Part shown: positions 25,743-32,678 of the stretch, in pieces
Position numbering within the stretch: position 1 is the stretch's first letter
Layout: each line of letters opens with the position of its first letter
Assembly: GCF_001866665.1 (NCBI RefSeq)
Contig: NZ_MLYO01000091.1
Span: forward strand, 1 to 64,000
DNA from: Streptomyces monashensis
GTDB taxonomy: Bacteria > Actinomycetota > Actinomycetes > Streptomycetales > Streptomycetaceae
Direction of reading: 5' to 3'
Length of the DNA: 64,000 nt
Translations under genes and position numbers: made by a program
The notes under the pieces: generated by a model
Seen by the model: the letters and a program-made list of their open reading frames with translations, nothing else
Databases searched by the model: none
Told to the model about the DNA's origin: nothing

Positions 25743-27896
25743 ATGCTTCCCGCCGCCCCCGAGCAGACCCCGTCGGCACACCCCGAGCGCGCAGGCCGGG
25801 CGAGACCGGCGCGCGGGGCGCGGCGCCGGGCGCCGAGCGGGCTGTTCGAACCCGCCCAGCTCGTCCGCTCCTTGCCCGAGGCCCTGCACAAGCTGCATCC
25901 CCGGGTCCTGGTGAAGAACCCGGTGCTCTTCGTCGTCTCCGCCGGTGCGGCCCTGACCACGCTGTCGGCACTGCTGCACCCGGACGTCTTCACCTGGGTC
26001 ATCAGCCTCTGGCTGTGGCTGACGGTCGTCTTCGCCAACCTCGCCGAGGCCGTCGCCGAGGGCCGCGGCAAGGCACAGGCCCGGGCGCTGCGCCGGGCCC
26101 GCACGGACACGGTGGCGCTGCGGCTGGAGCACTGGAGCTACGGCACGAACCTCGCCACCGCCCGCACCGAGGCCGTCGCCGCGACCGACCTCAAGCCCCT
26201 GGACGTCGTACTCGTGGCGGCGGGCGAGCTGATCCCGGCCGACGGCGACGTCATCGACGGGGTCGCGGCCGTGGACGAATCGGCGGTGACCGGGGAGTCC
26301 GCGCCGGTGATCCGGGAGGCCGGCGGCGACCGCAGCGGGGTCACCGGCGGTACGACGGTGCTGTCCGACCGGATCGTCGTACGAGTCAGCGCACGCCCCG
26401 GGCACAGCTTCCTCGACCGGATGATCGCGCTGGTCGAGGGGGCCTCCCGGCAGAAGACCCCGAACGAGATAGCGCTGAACATCCTGCTCGCCTCCCTCAC
26501 GATCGTCTTCGTCCTGGTCGTGGTCGCCCTGCAGCCGATGGGCGCGTACGCGGGCGCCGCCCAGTCCACGACCGTGCTGGTCGCCCTCCTCGTCACCCTC
26601 ATCCCGACCACCATCGGCGCCCTGCTCTCGGCGATCGGCATCGCGGGCATGGACCGACTGGTGCAGCGCAACGTGCTCGCCATGTCGGGCCGCGCGGTCG
26701 AGGCCGCCGGTGACGTGAACACCCTGCTGCTCGACAAGACCGGCACCATCACCCTCGGCAACCGCGAGGCCGCCGCGTTCGTCCCGATGCCCGGTGTACG
26801 GGAAGCGCACCTCGCGGAGGCGGCCCAGCTGTCGTCGCTCGCCGACGAGACCCCGGAGGGCCGCTCCGTCGTCGTCCTCGCCAAGAACCGGCACGGCCTG
26901 CGCACGCCGGACCAGGGTGCGCTGACGAACGCCCACTGGGTCGCCTTCAGCGCGCAGACCCGGATGAGCGGGGTCGACCTGCGCTGGCCGAACGGCGCGG
27001 TGTGCGCCGTCCGCAAGGGCGCCGCCGGGCAGGTCATCGAGTGGGTGCGCCGGTACGGCGGCCAGGTGCCGCCCGAGGCCCAGCGGTACTCCGACGCGGT
27101 GGCCGCCGGCGGCGGCACGCCCCTGCTGGTGGCCGTGCACGACTGGGACGGGCCGCGGGTGCTCGGCCTGATCCACCTCAAGGACGTCGTCAAGGACGGC
27201 ATCCGCGAACGCTTCGCCGAGCTGCGCCGCATGGGCATCCGCACGGTGATGATCACCGGCGACAACCCGCTGACCGCCCGCGCCATCGCCCAGGAGGCGG
27301 GCGTGGACGACTACCTGGCCGAGGCCACCCCCGAGGACAAGCTCGCGCTGATCAGGCGGGAGCAGGAGGGCGGCAAGCTCGTCGCGATGACCGGTGACGG
27401 CACCAACGACGCGCCCGCGCTGGCCCAGGCGGACGTCGGCGTGGCCATGAACACCGGCACGTCGGCCGCCAAGGAGGCCGGCAACATGGTCGACCTCGAC
27501 TCCAACCCGACCAAGCTGATCGAGATCGTCGAGATCGGCAAGCAACTCCTCATCACCCGCGGCGCGTTGACGACCTTCTCCATCACGAACGACGTCGCGA
27601 AGTACTTCGCCATCATCCCGGCGATGTTCGCGGGCACGTACCCGGGCCTGAGGTCCCTGAACGTGATGGGCCTGCACAGCCCGACCTCCGCGATCACCTC
27701 CGCGATCATCTTCAACGCGCTGATCATCGTCGCCCTGATCCCGCTGGCCCTGCGCGGCGTGCGCTACACCCCCGCCTCCGCGCACGACCTGCTGCGCCGC
27801 AACCTGCTCGTCTACGGCCTCGGCGGGCTCGTCCTGCCCTTCGTCGGCATCAAGGTCATCGACCTGGCCGTCTCCCAGGTACCCGGCCTCGGCTGA
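25743..27896 (+). CDS. Orphan KdpB-like P-type ATPase (second copy)
   Basis: A 717-residue KdpB homologue with every catalytic element: TGES 183-186, phospho-Asp331 in LLLDKTGTITLGNR, TGDNPLTA and GDGTNDAPAL, plus the membrane motif TLIPTTIGALLSAIGIAG. It is highly similar to KdpB at 10200-12305 across most of its length. It differs in an Arg-rich N-terminus (RARPARGARRR) and an insert near residue 130 (LEHWSYGTNLATARTEAV). No kdpA, kdpC or kdpF copy lies nearby. GAAGG lies 5 nt before ATG 25743. It could replace KdpB in the main complex, run on its own or pair with unlinked subunits. Confidence 0.9.
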   Translation: MLPAAPEQTPSAHPERAGRARPARGARRRAPSGLFEPAQLVRSLPEALHKLHPRVLVKNPVLFVVSAGAALTTLSALLHPDVFTWVISLWLWLTVVFANLAEAVAEGRGKAQARALRRARTDTVALRLEHWSYGTNLATARTEAVAATDLKPLDVVLVAAGELIPADGDVIDGVAAVDESAVTGESAPVIREAGGDRSGVTGGTTVLSDRIVVRVSARPGHSFLDRMIALVEGASRQKTPNEIALNILLASLTIVFVLVVVALQPMGAYAGAAQSTTVLVALLVTLIPTTIGALLSAIGIAGMDRLVQRNVLAMSGRAVEAAGDVNTLLLDKTGTITLGNREAAAFVPMPGVREAHLAEAAQLSSLADETPEGRSVVVLAKNRHGLRTPDQGALTNAHWVAFSAQTRMSGVDLRWPNGAVCAVRKGAAGQVIEWVRRYGGQVPPEAQRYSDAVAAGGGTPLLVAVHDWDGPRVLGLIHLKDVVKDGIRERFAELRRMGIRTVMITGDNPLTARAIAQEAGVDDYLAEATPEDKLALIRREQEGGKLVAMTGDGTNDAPALAQADVGVAMNTGTSAAKEAGNMVDLDSNPTKLIEIVEIGKQLLITRGALTTFSITNDVAKYFAIIPAMFAGTYPGLRSLNVMGLHSPTSAITSAIIFNALIIVALIPLALRGVRYTPASAHDLLRRNLLVYGLGGLVLPFVGIKVIDLAVSQVPGLG

Positions 27897-27920
27897 CCCG
27901 CGTCCGCCCGCCCGCTGCCC

Positions 27921-27957
27921 CGTCAAGGACACGTATGCGCACGTCAGAGCCCCGTCA
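27921..27957. promoter_or_regulatory. Three-part TGACG array downstream of orphan kdpB
   Basis: Plus-strand CGTCA at 27921, 27942 and 27953 (spacing 21, 11), the reverse-complement orientation; the fourth half-site position is not matched. It lies in the 384-bp gap between the orphan kdpB and the SDR gene, a gap without a convincing coding frame. The gap also holds a hairpin at 28054 and a terminator at 28210. Confidence 0.45.
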
Positions 27958-28053
27958 GGGAAGGCGTTTGCGGCTTGCCCGGCCCGAGCGGCGCGGCTTC
28001 CATGGAGGGCGTGAACAGCGCCTGGCCCCTTTCCGACCGGCCGCCGAGTCCCT

Positions 28054-28074
28054 CCCCCAGCCTTCGGCCGGGGG
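28054..28074. repeat. Palindromic intergenic hairpin (CCCCC-GCC-TTC-GGC-GGGGG)
   Basis: A short GC-rich stem-loop with a TTC loop and a single mismatch, followed by TGCCCCCATCTCGCTTCGCTCGG. I recall this as a common dispersed palindrome in Streptomyces intergenic DNA. It may act as an mRNA 3'-end structure; no function is shown here. Confidence 0.5.
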
Positions 28075-28209
28075 TGCCCCCATCTCGCTTCGCTCGGCCG
28101 CCGCGTCGTACGCCGCGCTGAACGGAAGCGCCCGCGCCGCGCCCGCAGCGCGTCCCGCCGACGCCCGCCGTGCCGACGCCGCGTCCGCCGACGCCGCTTT
28201 CCGTGACCC

Positions 28210-28250
28210 GAGGGGCGCCGTGACCGGCTCCGGCGCCCCTCGCTCCTTTT
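28210..28250 (+). terminator. Rho-independent terminator
   Basis: Perfect 10-bp inverted repeat GAGGGGCGCC (28210-28219) / GGCGCCCCTC (28232-28241) with a 12-nt loop, followed by GCTCCTTTTCC. It lies 31 nt before the SDR start codon and would end transcripts from the orphan kdpB or from any small RNA begun near the 27921 array. The SDR gene therefore needs a promoter within the last 30 nt or read-through. Confidence 0.75.
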
Positions 28251-28280
28251 CCTCTCCCTCTCCTCCATCCGGACAGGATC

Positions 28281-29090
28281 ATGACCCAGGCATCCCTTTC
28301 ATCCCGAACCGTCCTGATCACGGGCGCCACTTCCGGCATCGGCCATGAGACGGCACGACAGCTCGCCGAGCGCGGCGCCACCGTGCTGCTGCACGGCCGT
28401 ACGGCGGCCGAGGCGCGGGCGGCGGCGGACCGGCTGGCCGCCACGGCAGGCATCCACCCGGCCCAACTGTGTTCGTACGGCGCCGACTTCGCCCACCTGG
28501 AAGAGGTCGGGGCCCTCGCCCGCGCGGTCGTCGCCGAGCACCCGCACCTGGACGTCCTCGTCAACAACGCGGGCATGGCGGCTCCCGAGCGGCACACCGT
28601 CACCGCCGACGGCAACGAGATCGCCTTCCAGGTCAACTTCCTCGCCCACTACCTGCTCACGTGCCTGCTGGAGCCGGCGCTGACCAGCGACCCCGGCGGC
28701 CGGGTGGTGAACGTCTCCTCCTCGCTGCACCGCACGGCCTCCATCAGCTGGGCTGACCCGAACCGCGCCCGCCGCTACTCGCGCGTCGCCGCCTACGCCC
28801 AGTCGCAGCTCGCCCTCACGGTCTTCGCCGCCGACCCGCGCGTCACCGCCGTCTCCGTCCACCCGGGCGTCTGCGACACCGCGCTGCTCCCGCTCTACGC
28901 TCACGAGGGCACCACCCCCGCCGAGGGCGCCGCGCACGTGGTCCGGCTCTGCGACCCGGCCGTCGAGATCGTCAACGGCGCCTACTACGACCGCGCCGAA
29001 CGCGTCGACCCGGCCCCGGCGGCCGCCGAGGACCGCACGGTACGGCGCCTGAACAAGCTGGCGGACCTGCTGGTCGGCCGGACCGTCTGA
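28281..29090 (+). CDS. SDR-family oxidoreductase with altered catalytic lysine
   Basis: A 269-residue short-chain dehydrogenase/reductase: Rossmann TGATSGIG (14-21), HGR cofactor-discriminating turn, VNNAG (94-98) and VSSS (145-148). The active-site Tyr172 sits in YAQSQ, so the lysine of YxxxK is replaced by Gln176 (codon CAG). Loss of this lysine usually abolishes or greatly lowers SDR activity, so the protein may be a regulatory or atypical SDR. Substrate unknown. The GNAT remnant follows by 51 nt. Confidence 0.82.
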   Translation: MTQASLSSRTVLITGATSGIGHETARQLAERGATVLLHGRTAAEARAAADRLAATAGIHPAQLCSYGADFAHLEEVGALARAVVAEHPHLDVLVNNAGMAAPERHTVTADGNEIAFQVNFLAHYLLTCLLEPALTSDPGGRVVNVSSSLHRTASISWADPNRARRYSRVAAYAQSQLALTVFAADPRVTAVSVHPGVCDTALLPLYAHEGTTPAEGAAHVVRLCDPAVEIVNGAYYDRAERVDPAPAAAEDRTVRRLNKLADLLVGRTV

Positions 29091-29141
29091 AGTGCGCACC
29101 CGAGAGAACTCGCGCGAGGCGTCGACGCTCAGGAGGCCCCG

Positions 29142-29933
29142 GTGATCGAGATCCCGCCGCCGGACGCACGGGAGCTCGCGCGCTGGTTCCCCACCGGTGC
29201 CCCCGGTCCCGCCACGATCGGCGAGCACGCGCTGGCCACCGGCGTCGGCCGGTGGTGGGCCGACCGGCCCGTGCAGCCGCGCGCGATCACCGTCTCCTGA
29301 GCCTGGCACGTCGTCCTGCGCGGCAGCCCGCGGCGGCTGACGCCGCAGCTGCTCGCCCCGCTGGCCGGCAGCCGGATCGAGGGCCCGGACCGGTTCCTGC
29401 CCGTCCTCGGTGCCGCCTTCGACCGGCTGACCCCGTGGGAGCGCATGGTCTGGACGCTCCAGGCACGGCCGCAGCCCGCGACCGTCCCGCACGCCGTGAC
29501 CGTACGGCGCCTGGAGCCGGCCGACACCGGTGCCCTGGACGCCCTCGGCCCGGACTCCTCCTGGCTCTCGGCCAGCTGGGGCGGGCCGCTCGGCCTCGCC
29601 GCCTCGGGGCACGCCTGGGCCGCGGTGACCCGCGCCGGCCGGATCCTCGCCGTGGCCTGCACCTACTTCCGCGGCACCGGCCACGAGGACGTGGCCGTGT
29701 ACACCGTCCCCGACCGCCGCCGCCTGCGCCTCGGCCTGTCCTGCGTCACCGCCCTGTGCGCGGACGTCGTCGCCCGGGGCCGCACCCCCGCCTGGAACTG
29801 CTCCCTGCACAACCGCGCCAGCCGCCTGCCGGCGTGGCACGCCGGGTTCCGGTTGGTCCGCGAGTACGTCCACCACGCCGTGGGCAGCCCGGTACGGCCC
29901 GCCCGGCCGAGCGCCCTGGCAGGCGGCGCGTAA
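29142..29933 (+). pseudogene. GNAT-family acetyltransferase interrupted by one in-frame TGA
   Basis: From GTG 29142 (AGGAGG 5 nt upstream) the frame reads VIEIPPPDARELARWFPTGA and continues without a shift to TAA at 29933, 263 codons, except for a single TGA at 29298-29300 (codon 53, context VS-stop-AWHVVLRGSPR). Downstream the frame has normal codon bias and a GNAT-like core (VTVRRLEPADTGAL, RILAVACTYFRG, CVTALCADVVARG, NRASRLPAWHAGF). Relatives I recall carry Cys at this position, so a TGC-to-TGA change is likely. Either a recent nonsense mutation, a sequence error or recoding. A shorter product could start at ATG 29445. Confidence 0.75.
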
Positions 29934-29976
29934 GGATTCCGTCAGGATCCGGCCCGCCCCCGTCAGAAGTCCGTCA
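29929..29976. promoter_or_regulatory. Four-part TGACG-like array upstream of 30020 gene
   Basis: Plus-strand CGTAA (29929), CGTCA (29940), CGTCA (29961), CGTCA (29972), spacing 11, 21, 11: the reverse-complement orientation, three perfect copies. The first overlaps the stop of the GNAT remnant. The -10 TAGCGT at 30007 begins 30 nt after the last half-site. Confidence 0.6.
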
Positions 29977-30006
29977 GCAGCGGTCGCCGGGCCGCGCGGG
30001 CGTGCC

Positions 30007-30012
30007 TAGCGT
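30007..30012 (+). promoter_or_regulatory. -10 hexamer of a leaderless promoter (TAGCGT)
   Basis: TAGCGT, exactly 7 nt, then ATG 30020; no ribosome-binding site. Matches the promoter of the paralogue at 16377. Confidence 0.55.
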
Positions 30013-30019
30013 CGGCGGT

Positions 30020-30538
30020 ATGCGACGCAGCGCAGCGGCCGGGACCGCCGGCGACCGCCACTGGCGTGGCAGTGCCCGGCTCGCGGTCGGCTGTGCCCTC
30101 CTCTTCGGCGCGCTCTCCTTCCTGGTCGACTGGGACGCCGGGACCCTGACCGGGGCGCGCGCCCTGCTCTGGGCCGCCCTAGCGGCAGCGGTGGGCGTGG
30201 TGCTGCTGCCGCAGCGGGTGAGCGCGGGCCCCGGCTGGCTCGCGGTGCGCACCCCCTGGCGGCGGCGCGTCGTCCGCACCGACGCGCTCACGGCCGTACG
30301 GCAGTACGACGGCGTCTCCTCCCACCTGGTCCTGCGGGACGTCCACGGTCACCGGCTGGAACTGGACCCCCGGATCCTCGCGGCGAACCCGCTGCTCTGG
30401 CACGAACTCGACACCGGCGTGCGCCGCTCCCTGGAGCGCGGCACGCTGCGCCGGGGCGCGGACGTCCTGGACCGGCTCGGGCACCGCATCGACGGCGAAG
30501 CGGCCGAGGGCGTACTCCGCGCGTCGGGCCTGTCCTGA
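30020..30538 (+). CDS. Small two-helix membrane protein, paralogue of the 16377 gene
   Basis: A 172-residue protein with two hydrophobic helices (about 21-38 and 48-65), then a cytosolic PH-like domain. Blocks shared with the 16377 protein are PQRVSAGPGWLAVRTPWRRR, AVRQYDGVSSHLVLRD, the LLWHEL block and the final VLRASGLS. Leaderless from ATG 30020 and preceded by a TGACG array. The frame extends far upstream, but the shared motif set and promoter fix the start. Family not recognised; function unknown, presumably tied to the K+/stress regulon. Confidence 0.75.
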   Translation: MRRSAAAGTAGDRHWRGSARLAVGCALLFGALSFLVDWDAGTLTGARALLWAALAAAVGVVLLPQRVSAGPGWLAVRTPWRRRVVRTDALTAVRQYDGVSSHLVLRDVHGHRLELDPRILAANPLLWHELDTGVRRSLERGTLRRGADVLDRLGHRIDGEAAEGVLRASGLS

Positions 30539-30614
30539 CCCTCCGGGCCCCGCCCCCGTAGGCTTTCCTGGTAGCACCCCGCAGGAACGTCGTGGAGCCG
30601 TGAGAGAGGTCCCG

Positions 30615-32657
30615 TTGAGCTTCTGGTCGATCTATCAGCACGGCTTCGCGCGTGTCGCCGCCTGCACCGGGCACACCGTCATCGCCGACGCGCCCGCCAA
30701 TGCCGCCTCCGTCCTGCGCCACGCGCGCCGGTGCGACGAGGAGGGCGTGGCCGTCGCCGTGTTCCCCGAGATGTGCCTGTCCGGGTACGCGATCGAGGAC
30801 CTGCTGCTCCAGGACGCCCTGCTGGACGAGGTCGAGTCGGCGCTCGCCACGGTCGTCGCCGGGTCGGCCGAGCTGCTGCCGGTGCTGGTGGTCGGCGCCC
30901 CGCTGCGCCACCGCGGCCGGGTCTACAACTGCGCGGTACTGGTCCACCGGGGCCGGATCCTCGGCGTCGTACCGAAGTCGTACCCGCCGAACTACCGCGA
31001 GTTCTACGAGCGCCGCCAGATCGCCGCGGGCGACGACGAGCGCGGCGGAACGATCCGCCTGGCCGGGGCCGACCTCCCCTTCGGCGTGGACCTGCTCTTC
31101 GCGGCCGACGACGTCCCGGGGCTCGTCCTGCACACGGAGATCTGCGAGGACATGTGGGTCCCGGTGCCGCCGAGCGCGGAGGCGGCGCTGGCCGGCGCGA
31201 CCGTGCTGCTCAACCTCTCCGGCAGCCCGATCACCGTCGGCCGCGCCGAGGACCGCAAGCTGCTGTGCCGCTCGGCCTCCGAGCGCTGCCACGCCGCCTA
31301 CGTCTACGCGGCCGCCGGCCTCGGCGAGTCCACCACCGACCTGTCCTGGGACGGCCAGACCCTGATCTACGAGAACGGGGTGCTGCTGGCCGAGACCGAG
31401 CGCTTCCCGGCCGGTGAGCAGTACGCCGTCGCCGACGTCGACCTCGACCTGCTGCGCCAGGAGCGCCAGCGCACGGGCACCTTCGACGACAACCGCCGCA
31501 CCCACGCCGCCCGCACCGCCGACTTCCGCACGGTGTCCTTCGAGCTCGCCCCGCCCACCACCGCCGACCTGGGCCTGCGCCGCCGCCTGGAGCGCTTCCC
31601 GTTCGTGCCCGCCGACGCCGAGCGGCTCGCCCTGGACTGCTACGAGGCCTACAACATCCAGGTCGCCGGGCTCCAGCAGCGCCTCGCCTCGATCGGCGGC
31701 CCCAAGGTCGTCATCGGTGTCTCCGGCGGCCTGGACTCCACGCACGCGCTGATCGTCGCCGCCCGCGCGATGGACCGCGCCGGCCGCCCGCGCAGCGACA
31801 TCCTGGCCTTCACCCTGCCCGGCTTCGCCACCAGCGACCACACCAGGGACAACGCCCACCAGCTGATGCGCGCCCTCGGCGTCACGGCCTCCGAGCTGGA
31901 CATCACGCCGACCGCGCGGCTGATGCTGAAGGAGATGGGCCACCCCTTCGCCGCCGGCGAGCCGGTCTACGACGTCACCTTCGAGAACGTCCAGGCGGGC
32001 CTGCGCACCGACTACCTGTTCCGGCTGGCCAACCAGCGCGACGGCATCGTCCTCGGCACCGGCGACCTCTCCGAGCTGGCGCTCGGCTGGTGCACGTACG
32101 GCGTCGGCGACCAGATGAGCCACTACAACGTCAACTCCGGCGTGCCGAAGACGCTGATCCAGCACCTGATCCGGTGGGTCGTCAGCAGCGGCCAGTTCGA
32201 CGACGAGACCGGCAAGATCCTCACCGCGATCCTGGACACCGAGATCAGCCCCGAGCTGGTGCCGGGCGAGGAGTTGCAGTCCACCGAGTCGAAGATCGGC
32301 CCGTACGCCCTGCACGACTTCACCCTCTGGCACGTGCTGCGCTACGGCTTCCGCCCGTCGAAGATCGCCTTCCTGGCCTGGCACGCCTGGCACGACCAGG
32401 AGGCCGGCGCCTGGCCGCCCGGCTTCCCCGAGGCCGAGCGCCGCGCCTACGACCTCCCCGAGATCCACCGCTGGCTGGAGGTCTTCGTCCGCCGCTTCTT
32501 CGGCTTCTCCCAGTTCAAACGCTCCGCCATGCCGAACGGCCCGAAGGTCTCGGCCGGCGGCGCGCTCTCCCCGCGCGGCGACTGGCGCGCCCCGTCGGAC
32601 GGCAACGCCCAGGCGTGGCTGCGGGACCTGGCGCGCTTCGACCTGACGGGGGCGTAG
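30615..32657 (+). CDS. nadE: Glutamine-dependent NAD+ synthetase
   Basis: A 680-residue enzyme of the mycobacterial type, making NAD+ from nicotinic acid adenine dinucleotide, ATP and glutamine. N-terminal nitrilase-like glutaminase with triad Glu52, Lys121 and Cys177 (EICEDMW). C-terminal synthetase with the pyrophosphate loop SGGLDST (370-376), LGTGDLSELALGWCTYGVGD and FKRSAMPNGPKVS. TTG 30615 with GAGAGG 5 nt upstream gives an N-terminus (SFWSIYQHGFARVAACT) that aligns with known full-length enzymes; the GTG at 30600 lacks proper spacing. Confidence 0.93.
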   Translation: MSFWSIYQHGFARVAACTGHTVIADAPANAASVLRHARRCDEEGVAVAVFPEMCLSGYAIEDLLLQDALLDEVESALATVVAGSAELLPVLVVGAPLRHRGRVYNCAVLVHRGRILGVVPKSYPPNYREFYERRQIAAGDDERGGTIRLAGADLPFGVDLLFAADDVPGLVLHTEICEDMWVPVPPSAEAALAGATVLLNLSGSPITVGRAEDRKLLCRSASERCHAAYVYAAAGLGESTTDLSWDGQTLIYENGVLLAETERFPAGEQYAVADVDLDLLRQERQRTGTFDDNRRTHAARTADFRTVSFELAPPTTADLGLRRRLERFPFVPADAERLALDCYEAYNIQVAGLQQRLASIGGPKVVIGVSGGLDSTHALIVAARAMDRAGRPRSDILAFTLPGFATSDHTRDNAHQLMRALGVTASELDITPTARLMLKEMGHPFAAGEPVYDVTFENVQAGLRTDYLFRLANQRDGIVLGTGDLSELALGWCTYGVGDQMSHYNVNSGVPKTLIQHLIRWVVSSGQFDDETGKILTAILDTEISPELVPGEELQSTESKIGPYALHDFTLWHVLRYGFRPSKIAFLAWHAWHDQEAGAWPPGFPEAERRAYDLPEIHRWLEVFVRRFFGFSQFKRSAMPNGPKVSAGGALSPRGDWRAPSDGNAQAWLRDLARFDLTGA

Positions 32658-32678
32658 GCGCGTCGCGTCGGCGGGCGT

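Noticed and set aside
25599..28268. 889-codon minus-strand frame opposite the orphan kdpB
   Set aside because: Shadow frame created by GC-rich codons; the plus strand has clear KdpB motifs and start signals.
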